Below, piece by piece: positions 45,611 to 58,439 of a stretch of 64,000 nt of DNA. The notes beneath the pieces were generated by a model, which saw nothing but the letters and a program-made list of their open reading frames with translations, was not told where the DNA came from and did not search any database. How positions within the stretch are numbered: the stretch's first letter is position 1; each line of letters begins with the position of its first letter. Origin of the DNA: Salvator merianae (Eukaryota; Chordata; Lepidosauria; Squamata; Teiidae). The position numbers were made by a program, and so were the translations under genes. The stretch lies in NCBI GenBank assembly GCA_003586115.2, contig QVOM02000101.1:24842512-24906511 (forward strand), in the 5' to 3' direction.

Positions 45611-47072
45611 TTTTTTAAAAAAAAATAAGTAAAAGGTATATACACATCATATTATTTTTCTTTGAAAACTACTGATTTATTGAGTTTGGCAATTCACTGA
45701 CAAGGCTTCTGTTACCAACCAGCTAAGATGCACAATCTAAACATATAACAGCAGGTTTAAACATTAGTAACAGCAAGAATCTGTTTCAGAGAAGATGACT
45801 GAGAATAAATTATTCTCATTTTAGAAGTCCTTAAGGCCAAAAGTGCTTTATCCTCCCATTAATATTCCACCTTGCTCTGCAGGATGTCATCAAGTCTAAT
45901 GCTAATGGACATATATTTAGGTAGTTTCTGTGTAACATTAAACAGTCATTTAATATTTAGCTGATGTGAGAAGGAATAAAAGAAAGTAGTCACAAAGTTA
46001 TGCAGAATGTGCATATACACTTGCTGTGATACTATCCACTCTGACATGGAATCAAGCATTGGACCGCTGGGGAAAAGCAATGAGACCCAGAACCACCATG
46101 CTATTGATACTGAAAGCACCTGTCTAGCTAAACATACGAAACTGAAGCACAGGAAGAAAAGTTAGTGCAGTCCTGGCTAAAAAAGGTTTCTGCACATATT
46201 CACAGTGCAATGCAATTTCCTAGCTCTTCAATTATTGTCTCCAGTTCAAAGCTTGCCTTGTTAGTTATTTGCTGTAAATAATTCACAAGTGTAAGTTTAA
46301 GGAAGTTGGAGGACTGCAAAGATCCATTTAAGGGGGATAAACCAAAATATAATTTATTTGCCTTTTCTGTATTGCACTATATACCTTATTTTCACTTTTA
46401 TAACTATCCATTTAAGAGCTTTTAATCAGAGGTTTTTAAACTTTTTCACTTATTTATGACCTAGAAGCCAACCCCCAGAGGTCTCAAGCTACTCTGAATT
46501 AACACTGCTGATTACATAAAAAATTAAAAAATATAAAAATAACACTGCTGATCCAGATCAGTGGGTTGGGCTATTCCAGATCCACTGATGTGAAATCCAG
46601 GCAGGTAAGTGCAAAAAGGACCCACAGTTAGTATTGTCGAACAACCGAAAAGAGAGAAGAGAGAGAAAGAAAGAGAGATCCCCCTTTTTATATCCTTGCC
46701 TCCCAAAGCTGCTCTTTGGTCAGAATAAAAGTGTGGTATGACATAAAGGCTTGTTTCATTTGCTTCAGTAATTGATTCATCTGGGCAAAAAATAAAAAAA
46801 ATAAAAAATGAGAATTTCAATCACAGAAGTATTCCATTCCACCCTGTTCTATTTTTCTAGTCCACAAATCATGCCTGCTTGCTCATTTTATATCCAAACA
46901 TCCTGTCAAGGAATCCATCTATATTTATTTATCATAATATATTAACTGTGCTTACTTTGCATGCAGAATGATTGTCCCTAGCCCTTAAAGAAGTACAGTA
47001 CTTTATATTTTTTCTGTTTCTGACTCCTTCATTCTGCACCATTTGTTAGACAGTTAGGTAATTATACAGAAC
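45611..47072. other. Unassigned DNA with one family B end
   Basis: 'GATCCAGATCAGTGGGTTGG' to 'GGCAGGTAAGTGCAAAAAGGACCC' (46541-46623) is a terminal piece of a family A/B element without its partner. The rest has no recognisable feature. Confidence 0.4.
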
Positions 47073-47090
47073 TTTTTTTTTTTTTTTTTT
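47073..47090. repeat. T18 homopolymer
   Basis: Eighteen T in a row, not followed by a recognisable retroelement on either strand. Confidence 0.9.
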
Positions 47091-48264
47091 CATGGACCAT
47101 TTGCCATCAAGGTGATAGAGGGGAAGCTAACAGACCATTTTTTAGCACTTTGGAATCAGATAGTTTGTCTGAATCTATTTCACTGTGGTTCTTGGAAGAA
47201 GAGAGAGAGAGAGAGATGGAGCTGGCTATGCCCACTGATAAATGACTTAGGCTACCTCCAGATAGCAAAAGGCAATGTGAGATCTAAAAAATATCCACAA
47301 TCGTCTCTTGCTTCCTTTAATGCACATGAGGAGCAGCCCCAGCCTTACTTTGGTATCTGCTGGTCCGTGTCATTATAATCTTGCATGGAGCTACCCAAAA
47401 GTTAGCAAAGCATCTGCCCACTTGTCAGGAAATCTGGCATGATTGCTGGATTTCCCACAACAGCAATATTATGGGTTATTAGCTTACTAACCCGGTACTG
47501 TATTGGGAATGCTGTGATTACAGTCCTGGGAAAATCATGGCGGTTTGCTATAGACTTAAGGAGGACAAGAATTTGTTGAACTACAACATGGAAATGGATC
47601 TGCTAACTCTAAGTTCCAGTGAACACCATCTGCTGAAAAATCTATCTGTGCATACTGCCCACTGCTGATGTGAAATGAGATTGGTAGAGATATTAAAATT
47701 TATAAGTGACTAATACAGAAAATAAATTGAAGCCAAACAAAGGAATTAACATAGGAATCAACCTGAAGCAAAATAAAGAAGAGATTGACCAAACCCAAAC
47801 AATTAAAGGATTAGTTCATACCATATCACACCATATCTAATCTGACAATTATTTAACATCTATGAAAAGAAGAAGGATATAGTGGAGAATATTTCTAGCT
47901 CAGGGTTACATTGCTCCATTGTTATGGTTTCCCAAAGCTTGCTTTCATTTCTGCAGACATTTTGCTACCTTACTAGGCAACATCATCAGTGTAAGCTGCT
48001 TAGATTGATGATATAGTATTTGGTTTTCTGTGGTTCTTGGTTGTGACTGGTGTGTGAATGTTCTCTGTGTTTGCTAGTGACAGTTCTTTGTTTCTTTGAT
48101 TGGTAGTTTTGTTTCTGTAAAAGTTCATATTTAGGGAAAGACTAGTTTATCAACACAAAAACAAACAAACCAATGAAAAGAAGGATAAAGAACACACGCA
48201 ATCTAATCACATGCAGAGAGCACAGGACAGATTGCTACATAGTCCGCCATCAACTACAAGTTTG
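47091..48264. other. Unassigned DNA
   Basis: Includes a short (GA)n run (47200-47216) and, at 47250-47560, text related to 36.5-36.7 kb (see there). Nothing else supported. Confidence 0.35.
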
Positions 48265-48807
48265 CAAGCATGTGCTGAACATTTTTTCAGCATTCGTCAA
48301 ATGTCTGTAGAGGAAGAGAACTGTAAGAGCCTTTATCCCACAGTTCTCACTCTCTCCAAAAGTTTTACCTGACTCCTGGGTAGTAAAAGGCTTCCAGGAG
48401 GTGAGGCAAGTCACCTCTTGCCTGTAGCATGATTGCGTGGTCATCTCAGCCTCCTCTGCACGCAGGGCTGCAATGCACATCATTGCACATGTGTGTGACC
48501 TCATGTGCATGTGCACAGATGCATGATTATATCAGTACAACTGCATGTATAATCATGAGACTGGGCAGGAGGTCACCTGCATGGGTGGTGTCATGCACCA
48601 ACACAAGCTACAGCAATGCCCAAAATGACCACTGGAAGACTATGATATATGAAACAGGTGGGTTTCCTCACTTGCTGGATGTGACTCCCTATTCAAGAGC
48701 TGCACAGAGTTTTTAGAGAGAGATGGGACTGCGGAATAAAGATTCTTGCAGTCCCCTGCCTCTACAGTCACTTTCCAAATAATAAACGGCTATTTGGCAC
48801 ATCCCTG
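48265..48807. mobile_element. hAT-like element, family C, with long inverted arms
   Basis: Right end TTTGGCACATCCCTG; left end near CAAGCATGTGCTGAAC. Just inside, 'CTGTAGAGGAAGAGAACTGT' and 'CTTTATCCCACAG' at 48304-48345 pair with complementary text at 48728-48768, giving arms of about 50 bp. The core is rich in TGCA words. A 95-codon frame inside has no known relatives. Confidence 0.6.
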
Positions 48808-50730
48808 CAAAGGAGCCTTTGCACTGAAGATATTATCTAACTGGGTAGTGAAATGTCTGCTAATGTAAAACTCAACTCTGAGAACTTCAACCACAGAACA
48901 CAGTCACAACGGTGTCATATTGTACATAATGATAGAAGGGTTTCCCAGTTCAGATACTTAAAGCTTACAAATCTGGACTAAAGAAATAATACTGTATGAG
49001 TGAAACTTGAGTTAGATTGCTTTCCAATACAGGCTTTATGTAAAGCAAAAAAAAAAAAAAAATCAAATGTAGATTTTCAGGGTTTTTTAAAGAAATCTGC
49101 ATTTAAATACAAAATATTCTGCTTTGTAATTGATTTAGCTTTGCTAAGTGTGCAGAACTGCATTATCCTTCCACACAGAAGTGGAATTTATCAGTTATGG
49201 AATAGAAAGCATTCCATTTAAATGCAGATTCTGACTTTTAACTCAGTAAATTGTCTTTCTTTTGAAATAAAAAAATGAAACTGTAAACATCAGTTCAAAA
49301 ATTTCTAATCAGAAACAATGCCCACTGTAAAGAAGGGGGGGAAAGAAAGAATTAGATTCAATTACAAAGAATTTTAACCAAAAGAGTACTGTTTGTTTGT
49401 TTTTTAATTTAGAACTTATTTCTTTTTAATACACTACATGTTAAAACAATATGTTCAAAAAAGAGATGCTTATTTAGCCATAGGTTCTTTCTGTGTATGT
49501 TTTTTGTTTTGTTTTTTTTCATCCAGCAGAATTATCTGGAAAATTTCCTTGTGCTGTAGGCAGTTAACATGAAGTTAATTCCTGTGGCAGCTTTCCTTTA
49601 GGCTATTCTACTTCTATCAGTTATTTTGGGAAATGTTTACTAGCAACTTACTCTCTTGGGAGTCCCGAGGAGGGGAGGCACAAAGGGGCCAAGCTGATGA
49701 GCCACAGAAATTGCATTGTGTTGTTTTCTAAAAGGCCTTATGCTTGTTCCCAGAACTTGACTGCCCTAGGCAATAATGAAGCTCTTAAATGCAGCACCAA
49801 GGAACAGAGTGGAAAGATAATTTTCTCCACCTGGTCTGCTTTTGAGGCAAATCAGTAGGGTGTGATTTCAGGTTTGATACAGTCATTGACAATTTATCCA
49901 CCACTGAAGTGAGACAACTATCAGTTTCTCTGAACAGATGTTAGCCACTGGCTAATAATGCTAGGAAGAAAACTTGAACACAGTTCTGTTCAGGTTTCTT
50001 GTGATGAGGTTTTGATCTTTCCCAAAGTTATTATTTTCTTTCACTTTGTATCATTAAGGAATTCATCACAACTTGTGTCTCCACTGTTGGAGGCATTAGG
50101 CCAGTTCCGTTATTAGAGTAAGTGAGCATGCTTTGGTTATTGAGGAAGAAATTTTATAGAATGATGCTTAAAATCAGCTACAATGTCCTAGTTATGGGAA
50201 GCTATCAGGAAAGGCTCCTACCAGATTGCCTTTTGTGGCCCAGATCAGCATCATCAAACTCCTCCCCATCTAATCAGCCATTTCACTGGGCTGCTATGGA
50301 AACAGGAAAGATGGAACTGCAGGATTAACCATCCATCCTGCCAAAAATTTTATTTTTCCTTATCCTTCCCAACCCACCTTTCCTCTTGTACTGTGTCATT
50401 TAAACTGCATGTTTGAAGAAAGAGGATTGTGAGATGCTACATTTCAAGGGGAGATGAGAAGCCACAGGCATGAGGGCAGATCATGCTTGAGCCCAAACCA
50501 GCCAGATGGTTCTAATTCAGGGATAAATTGCTCATCTGGTGTCTGGCTCAGGTTAGTTACACAGTAGACTAGGGCAATCTAGTTCAAGACCATCTCTAGC
50601 TGTGGTGCAATATCCCATTGTCTCTTGAGACAGACGGATGCCAATCTATTCTAGGATATCTTAAGGGAAGAATGAAAATGCAATAGATAAATGTTTGTTG
50701 ATAGAATGCTAAGGCTTGAAGACTCTAAAC
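48808..50730. other. Mostly unassigned; candidate conserved block at 49500-49860
   Basis: No mobile element or coding frame recognised. The part from 49500 to 49860 is complex and repeat-free, containing 'GGAGTCCCGAGGAGGGGAGG' and 'GCACAAAGGGGCC'. Its status as a conserved element is a guess from texture. Confidence 0.25.
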
Positions 50731-51151
50731 TAGGGCCTGTTCACACTTTAGCACTCGTGAACATCTGGATGCTCAGTAGCATAGTGCATCTGTATTTTGC
50801 AGAGGCTCTAGCAATTGGGAGAGCCTGCAGATGCTCCTGATCTTTACTAGCTGTGGACAACTAACCTGTTGTCCACAGCTAGACTGGGAGCAGCTGGACT
50901 GGTCCTGGTGTGCATTGTTCACATCTACTTCCAGGTGTGAATGCTGCAGGCTGTGGTGTGTCTGTGGCTGCACACTTGGGCACCGCGTCCCTGGTCACCA
51001 TGGTAGCCAGATGTTTTCATGGTCACTGTCATGGTGGGTGGACAGAATTTGCACTGTGAGTGCTGGAAACTTGTTTCAGGCTTTTCCAGCATTTGCAATG
51101 CAGATGGCCACCGCGCTACGGGGACTGGTGGAAAGTACAAAAAGGCCCACA
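50731..51151 (+). mobile_element. hAT-like element, family A
   Basis: Starts TAGGGCCTGTTCACACTTTA and ends AAAGTACAAAAAGGCCCACA. Has the internal palindrome 'AGCTGTGGACAACTAACC', 'TGTTGTCCACAGCT' and the family words 'CTGGGAGCAGCTGG' and 'CCAGGTGTGAATGC'. A 129-codon frame that runs through it results from few TAA/TAG in the G/C-richer element. Confidence 0.7.
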
Positions 51152-51345
51152 GGATTTAATACGCAGCAACAACTATTCAGTTATACAGATAAATGTTATA
51201 AAAGAAACATACAGCCATAAACTCCTCTATCCTAGACTATAAAATCATCCCCTCCTGATAGTTCCAGATTACCAATAGGCTAACGGAGTTCAATAGGGGA
51301 TAGCCAGTCTACTAGTAGATTTATTGTGCTGTGCAGGAGAGCCCA

Positions 51346-51882
51346 TGGTCCTTTCTGCACTTAAGTGTGGCATTTCAGGACAGAGCAGGCCAACCCATCC
51401 CAGAACAAGTAACTCTGCCCAAGCTCGGATGGACTTCCAGTGGAGCAGAATAGGGCAGTCAATATTTGGATGATCCGTTCTGCTTCAGGCCTTGCTGTTG
51501 CCACTGGAGAGCCCATGGATGCAATGGCAAAGCTCTGAAGGACAAGAATGAAAGTTCCCACCTCACCATTTTTGCAGTGGATCCATTTCTGATGGCAGTT
51601 CCTGAAGCATCACTGAAAAGGGTCCCCTGCAGTTTACTGGACCACAGAATTGTGCTGTTCATGTGCGGTCTGGTATACCAGTGGTGGGTCGGTTATAGAC
51701 CTCATTAAAGTGGTTTACAACTACACTGGGCTAGGATGCTATTTTCAGTGCCCTAGCCTGGTCCACACTTTGTCCAATGCATGACAGGGATAGGGCTTGG
51801 ATTAGTTCACACTAATGTACATTCTGCTGCCCCTTATTCCAAAATTTGTTCCAGAATAAGGAGAAAGTGTGGAAAGGACCCA
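51346..51882. mobile_element. hAT-like element, family B
   Basis: Left end TGGTCCTTTCTGCACTTAAG, right end AAGTGTGGAAAGGACCCA, good inverted repeats. 'GGTCTGGTATACCAG' and 'CTGGACCACAGAATTGTG' in the core are partly shared with the 35.9 kb copy. The end carries 'TTATTCCAAAATTTGTTCC' and 'AGAATAAGG', as in the 70-bp miniature at 17.75 kb. Confidence 0.65.
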
Positions 51883-52716
51883 TGTCTGCCACTCTAAGTC
51901 AACAGTGACTCAGCCAAAGAACATTATCTCATGTTATGTCGTTTCAGGGCTGTGTTAAAAAAGTCAAGTCACAATTTATCACTGTGTGAAGTTCTGATAA
52001 ATTTTATTCACACTGCCAGCATGCCGATTCCATGGATAACCCCCCCTCCTTTTGGGAGGAAAATATGAATAGCTTACCATTAATGATCACTTAAAAAACA
52101 AAAACTCTCCCAGCTTGATTTCATAAAAAGAGAAGCCCATTCAAGAATCACTAGGATGTATGTGCATGTGGGAATAATTTTGCCTCAAACACCTGAATAA
52201 CTGTAAACAAAATCTAGTTCCCAGGCTTAGAACAAAGCCCAAGACTAACTTTAAAACATATAGGAACCCTAAGGAGTGAACCAGCTGTCCAGGAGTGAAA
52301 GAGTTACTGCAGCTGACTGGGAATTTCATCTTGGCTTCACATTAAATCTTTGAAATTGCTCAATTATCCAGTAATTAAATTAGACAGTTAATTTACAATA
52401 TGAACAAGAAAAGATGAATTGTAGAAGAGGTATGCATAGCATAGGAGTATTCCTCCCTCCGTCCATCCCTTCAACCTACCCATAATATGACATGTCTAGT
52501 TTGCATTTTCCTTCCCTCATATTTGGAATGATCTGTAGATGTCAGTGGGAAAGATTATACTCCCAAAGCCATTTCCAAAAGAATAGAGTGGAGAATATTG
52601 CATCCAGTTATTAGCTATTATTTTTCTTCTTTGCTTATTCAAGTTAATCAGCATTGTACAATTTGATAGCCACTTCTTGGCAGAGGACTGGTATTCGTTG
52701 CCATGTAATCAGAGTA
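51883..52716. other. Unassigned DNA
   Basis: No feature supported. Confidence 0.4.
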
Positions 52717-52764
52717 GAAAAGAAAAGAAAAGAAAAGAAAAGAAAAGAAAAGAAAAGAAAAGAA
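52717..52764. repeat. (AAAAG)n microsatellite
   Basis: Nine to ten perfect AAAAG units, purine-only on the plus strand. Confidence 0.95.
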
Positions 52765-53739
52765 GCTTCAGTGCAGTTGCAAATAAATTAAAAGTTTTTC
52801 AGAAGTCCCACTTAGAGCCCAGGAGGGGGAAAAATCATTCCAGGGGTAAAGATTTATTACTGTGTTCCATTTTCATTTCTTAATATTCCATTTCAGTGAA
52901 TTTGAAAGTATATGTTGTTCTGATTTCTGGTGATCAAATGCCAGACTCAAAGCAGATAGTTTTGTTATTGCACATGAGAGCTCAAGCTGACAGAAGTATT
53001 CAAGATTTGATGAATGTTTGGAAATTGAAATTTGCAAGGTAGGTTGTTGTATGTCAGTAACATATTATAAACATTGATTTTTTTTCTGGTATATTAAAAT
53101 CAGAAATGTAAGCTGTGGACCAATACAAGCAATCAATGTGATATTTATCACCTATGTCAAGTGATAAACTTTTCAATTAATACGCTCACATCCTTGGGCA
53201 GGTTCGGCAAATATATGATTAAAAAGTTCTGCCCATCATTGTTGACCTCTGATATTCCTCTCACAAAACTGAACTATCTTATCAACAGTTCCTGAGCACA
53301 ATCAAGTATAGTAGCTTGATAGATGGTAAATCTGTGAACCAAAGATGAAGGTAATAAGCTATTTCTTTCATAGCTTTACTTTTTCTGCTCCCTTATTTAT
53401 CAGTATATGCTACTTGTCAGCCAATGCATTGAAAACAAAGGTATTTAAAGAAAAATATAAAGCACAAATATCTGATACTTATTGCTTTCTTGGCATTCAA
53501 ATAATTGGCACCCAGGCACACACACAAATAGTCTTCAGCTGGCATTTAAACTAAGTATAATTGTGCCAGCTGGCCTCCATCCTGGTTCAATTTAGGGCAG
53601 ATCTGTTTAGACATGCTCCCTCAACCCACTTCATTTTCACCTTTAAGATCAAACTTTAGCTGGGGCTGCATAGCTAATAAAAAGTCAGCAGAAATGTCTT
53701 AGCATTGGAGTTAAGCAGTTTCAAAAATTTTAGGTCTAG
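52765..53739. other. Unassigned AT-rich DNA
   Basis: No gene, RNA or element recognised. Confidence 0.4.
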
Positions 53740-54060
53740 TAAGACTCTGGAGATCCAATTTTTTGCCAGCTTCAGTACACAACCATCTTCAATGACAACT
53801 CCAAGTCGATTACATTACGATAGTCTAAATGGGAGGTTATTGCAACGTAATTACCATGCTTAGGCTGCTTCCCTTGGCTATGGTCAGTGCTGATGAACCA
53901 GTAAAATTGGCATTTGGCTCTTCATGCCTCCAAAGTCAACTTGGTTTCTAGTTACAATGTGGAATTCAGAAGTATCACCTGATTATGAACCTGTTCTATC
54001 TGGGAGGAGTGCAATCTCAGTTGAATAGATTCCTTAATTTTCAGAATAGAGAATTTAGCT
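53740..54060 (-). mobile_element. L2-clade LINE fragment, highly decayed
   Basis: The minus strand contains 'QIEQVHNQVILLNSTL', near the L2 motif 'KDQVRSLGVLLDPSL'. Further on, in plus orientation, 'GATTACATTACGATAGTCTA' with 'GGGAGGTTATTGCAACG' matches the antisense of 'VTSRLDYCNAL'. The two marks are in correct order and spacing. Confidence 0.55.
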
Positions 54061-54624
54061 TTCCTTGAACACTTCTTCAACAAGACTCGTACATGCTGCA
54101 TGGCATGCAAGGAGGGGATCATTTTCAGAGCCTGGCAAAATGCCACTGGGTTCCATAATGGGATACAGCCCCATCCGTCTGCCCCCATCCTTCGCACAAG
54201 GGTAGCCTTACCACATTTGCAGAGTGGGTTTTCTCACTCTGCAAACAGAGCACTCCCAGGAGTGGATTGCACCCCCAGGAAAAGGAGCAAGCAGAGGCGA
54301 CACACAGTCATCATGTTCCAGGTCCTCTTTTGGCATATGGTGATATGTGTTCACTGCATGCTGGTCCCTTTTCAGGAGTAGCAGTTCAGGCCATGTAGAT
54401 TTCACCTAAGTCAAGAATGGTTCCCTTTGTATTCATCTTTATCTGTATTTCCTGATAAATCTACTGCGTGTGAACTTTCCGCACCGATTTCTTACACAGG
54501 CATTTAGAAATGACAGGTGCTAAAAAGGATTTAAATAATAATAGCTGTACATTAGAAAGGTCTACCACAAACCACTGCCAGCAGCACTAAACAGCAAACA
54601 TAGTATAATACGTAATTCTGGATA
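54061..54624. other. Unassigned DNA
   Basis: A somewhat G/C-richer block (54090-54400) carries a 93-codon plus frame and overlapping minus frames. None shows a family motif; it may be the inside of a decayed DNA element. Confidence 0.3.
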
Positions 54625-55025
54625 TAAGGGTTGTTTCCACATTGGGTTAGTGGATCAACTCAGGAGATTGGCTAGACTGTTTCATCTGTACAGGATGAAG
54701 CTTCGGAGCAGGCTATGGTTCTAAAATGGTCCCTGCTGTGGCCTAGCTGGTATATTCAATCAGTGGCCTGCATGCAGACAGTACGCTAGCCAGGGACAGG
54801 TATATCATGCCCAGTGCTATTTTGCCAGTCACCCAGAAGCAGTGCTGGAAGGGTGCCGTTTCTGGGTGTCCAGCTGAAACAGCCCTGATTAGCAACTTTA
54901 AAGGCCAAGAACTTTCATTCCTGGCATCTAAGTGGACCACGCAATTCTATCAAGTTCCTAATGACTTCATCTCACCCAACAGGCTTCAAGGATAGATTCT
55001 ATCATGCTATGACCCAAAGGGCTGT
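54625..55025. mobile_element. Probable hAT-like element, family B ('GTTTCCACAT' subfamily)
   Basis: Begins AAGGGTTGTTTCCACATTGG, matching the left ends at 20.2 and 35.9 kb. Inner words 'AGCTGAAACAGCCCTGATTAGCAACTT' resemble 'GACAGCCCAGCTAGCAACTT' of the 20.2 kb copy in the same place. The right end is not resolved. Confidence 0.45.
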
Positions 55026-55228
55026 ATCCATCCATGAAGGACTTTTGATCTGGTTGGCAGATCCCAGAGATGGAAGAAGATGAGTTTTATCATTCCCTTT
55101 TCTCCTTGCACCCTAAAAGGAACCATTAAGTTTTGTACCATTCTTCTACAAACAAACAAACAAACCTTATGGTAGTTATGTTAGCATGGCCAATTGAATT
55201 TTACATCTACATAGCTGCTATCTCTCTC

Positions 55229-55246
55229 TGTGTGTGTGTGTGTGTA
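55229..55246. repeat. (TG)n microsatellite
   Basis: About nine TG units after a short (TC)n run. Confidence 0.9.
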
Positions 55247-55601
55247 TCTATATCTGTATGCATACCTATGCTCTAAAATGAGTGATTTGCTCTAAAATAA
55301 CTATCCATCTCTGTAGTAGGTACATCACATATCTGCACCTGTTTAAGTCAGAATAAGGTAGGTCTGGGATTAGTAATATCCAAAAGATAAAGTACTTGTG
55401 GGAAAGCCTTTACTAGGGGTTACCAGTCCAGGGAGGACTAAGGGCTTTAAAAAAATAAATAAAAACTTTTAGGTGGGAATTCCTTACAGCAGAAGCAGCA
55501 CCAGATACTTAAAATACATAACATGGTAATTTAGAGGAGCAGCTATGGGGAGAAACAATCACATATTGGCAGCAGTTTATTGGAACAAATTGTTACAAAT
55601 T

Positions 55602-56153
55602 GTGGCCCTTTCTACACTTATCTACCAGTGATCCTGATCAGTAGGTCTGGATTAGCCCGCCTCACTGATCTGGATTGTGGGGAGTTGTGGGCTGGATAAG
55701 TGTCATCTGCACTGGTGACACTGATAGAGGTTAGTCCATGCCATGGTCGCAAATCATGTGTGAGCTTCACAGCTGCATCTTCATACTTCTGAAGGCTAGG
55801 AAGGAAAGTTCCTAGGCTCAGGGCTTCTGGGGGATGCTTTTCAGCAGCATGTTTTCCATGCCTCTGAAAGGCACTCCTGATAACCCCAGACACAGGAGCT
55901 GTGCCTTCTGCATGCCTCCCATGTTTCAGATCAGGGCCACTGGTCCTAGTGGAAGATCCAATTAATGGGTCTACCAGAGATTTGGATTAACCGCCTCCCC
56001 CTTAATCCAGATCTCACTCTGTCTTGTGCAGACAGAGACAGACCAATGAGAGGTGTGGCCTCCTAGATCCACACTAACATCTGAATCTAGAGACCTACAT
56101 CCAAACTATATGAACCCTTAATACAGATTAAGGACCTGTGCAGAAAGGCTCTG
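55602..56153. mobile_element. hAT-like element, family B
   Basis: Left end GTGGCCCTTTCTACACTTAT; right end CCTGTGCAGAAAGGCTCTG. Near both ends words for 'GGATTA' and 'TAATCC' pair. The middle ('GAAGGCTAGGAAGG', 'GTTCCTAGGCTCAG', 'CCTTCTGCATGCCTCC', 'ATGTTTCAGA') is shared with 18.8-19.1 kb. It is the longest family-B copy. Confidence 0.65.
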
Positions 56154-57848
56154 TGGGAAGCACAAGGATATATCAGCACAATTGCTTGACAGTATCAACA
56201 TTTCATGACAAGGAAGCACTGCAGATCAAAATGCAGCTCAGTGAGCTTAAAGGGAGGCTTCCAGATGACATCTCTCCATTACCCATCACCCCTGGAATCC
56301 CAGTCCTGGCCTGCCGTAGCCAAAAGGTCTAGAAGAATCCTAAAAATGCTGGATAGGAATTAGTGAAAAATGTCTTCATTCTTCCAACAGTAAAAGAACC
56401 CTGAAAGAAACCAGGTAAGTTTCATCAAAGTCTGGATGCAAACTTTGGCTGTATCCCCATAATGAGGAAAATGGCACCTACCAAGCTGAACCATTTGTTC
56501 TGGCCCAGAGGCAGGAAGTGCACTCCCTGCATCTCCTTCACTCATAAACTTCAAAGCAAAGATACAAAAGTTCCCCTGCTTCAAAATAATAGTCCAGGAA
56601 TGCACAGAGGACAGCCCTAGAAGCTCTTCCTTCTCTGAAGAAAGGATGCTTCCAGGGAATTGCTGGCCCTCAGAGGCATGCTGTGTGCCCAGGGATGCTG
56701 CTGGTGGACCAGTGCTGTGCACTTCAGGCTCTGACTGGATGCACTTTTCATCCAGTGTCAGTGGAGCCTTTGAAATTTAAGAATATGTAATACAAACACT
56801 CTAAACAAACAAAAATGTTTATAAAGTCAGTTTTGTTAAAGCTGATCTACTGTGTATTTCAGATACATTACTCCACAGATATACCACATCCATTGTTCTA
56901 ATCTGGAAATGTGACTTTCCAATCTGAAATAATTTATTAGTCTTTCTTTCTCACAGTGGTACGTCTGGAGGTGTTTTACACTGACACTCTCTATTAATTA
57001 TAAACTGGAACAACTGCCTAGATCCCATTACTGGGATGTATAAAGTACATTTTAAAAGCTAGCAGATGGACACTTCTACCATTTGAGATAAACAGCACCA
57101 TGTTCCAGAGGCATAAAACAAACAGATTACATAGTGAATGGAAAAGGGCAAAGAACAAATCAATCATTCCAAGTAATAAGCTATCTGCCAGCAATAGCTT
57201 TGTAATGGGCATGGGAGTATTTATTCTGGTATTCTATCCACAAATATTTCACATGGAAAACCACAGAGATGACACACTCAGTCCCATCAGTATACAAAGG
57301 GTTGAGGCTGAAGATGTCAGATAACAAAGAAGTTTGAACTAAACATTCTACCCCCCTTAGAGCTTAATACCAAAAATCAAGCTAGTCATGCTAGTCAAAC
57401 AACAAGCAAGTCCATCAATGTATGGCAAAAATGTTTGAGTCAAAACTAAAAAGACAAGGAAGTGCATTTTGCATGCCCTTCAGAGGTTGTTGAAGTCCAA
57501 CCCCTGGAGAGTATGACCAGTGGCATGGGACAAAGGTAATGATAGAGCAGCTATCTACGAAAGGGCACCGATTCTTTCCCCACTCTGAGAGCTTTCTGAT
57601 TGTCAGAGCCTCCACCGTTGCATCAAGTTTCCTGCCAACCTAAAGATTATTGATCAGATGCTCCTTGATTTTTATATATCATTCTTTCTCAGTCATTCAT
57701 ATATGAATGGTCTTTCTTTAGAGATACCCATAGTTCTACATTGCATTCGTTTGTTTAAAATTCTATACTCTTTCCTTTTTCTAAGCATTACAGGAAGTTC
57801 TGTCACTATCTCTCTCCTGCTCCTTCTCTTTCTCTCACTATATATACA
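56154..57848. other. Unassigned DNA
   Basis: A 120-codon minus frame (56360-56722) lies in a G/C-richer patch; no domain recognised. The rest is AT-rich without features. Confidence 0.35.
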
Positions 57849-57975
57849 TGTGTGTGTGTGTGTGTGTGTGTGTATCTGTATCCATATCTATATCCACATC
57901 TGTGTCCGTGTCCGTGTCTGTGTCCATGTCTGTGTCCATGTCCATGTTGATACCCATGTCTGTGTGTCTCTCTCT
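57849..57975. repeat. (TG)n passing into a variant hexamer array
   Basis: About 12 TG units are followed by 'TATCTGTATCCATATCTATATCCACATC' type text and then hexamers TGTCCG, TGTCTG, TGTCCA in mixed order. On the minus strand this yields a Met-Asp-Thr-Asp run in a chance open frame; on the plus strand Cys-Val and His-Val runs. Confidence 0.9.
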
Positions 57976-58439
57976 GGCTGTAGCCAGCTGTCGCTTACTT
58001 ATTCCATTATTTTTGGATATTTTGTAATAAAGCATGGGCATTCCAGAATAAAGTACTCCCAGAATATTCAAAAATAGCTGATTAAGCAAGCAACATTTGG
58101 GTGAATAAATAAGCAATGTCTGGATGGATAAGTAAGCAGCACCCAGCTGTCCCATATCTATATATCTGTATATCTACATCAAAATCTATATCGTACTACA
58201 ACAATAAAACAGGCCTGTCTATGTTTTGAGTTGAGTGCCAATGTAGTAAGTCCCTTACCCTGGATGTTGCCAGGTTTACTGACATATCTATTCCATCTTG
58301 ACATCCTGCATTCATTGTCTGAGTAAAGCCACTACCAATAACACCCTTATACATAGTTAAGACATTAAACATGCTAAAATAAAATCATAGTATAAGTCTA
58401 AAAAGACAGAACAATTGAGGACGGAGGAGGAAGCAAAAT

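Noticed and set aside
57658..58077. 139-codon open frame (+) with Cys-Val and His-Val runs
   Set aside because: Produced by translation of the (TG)n and hexamer repeats.
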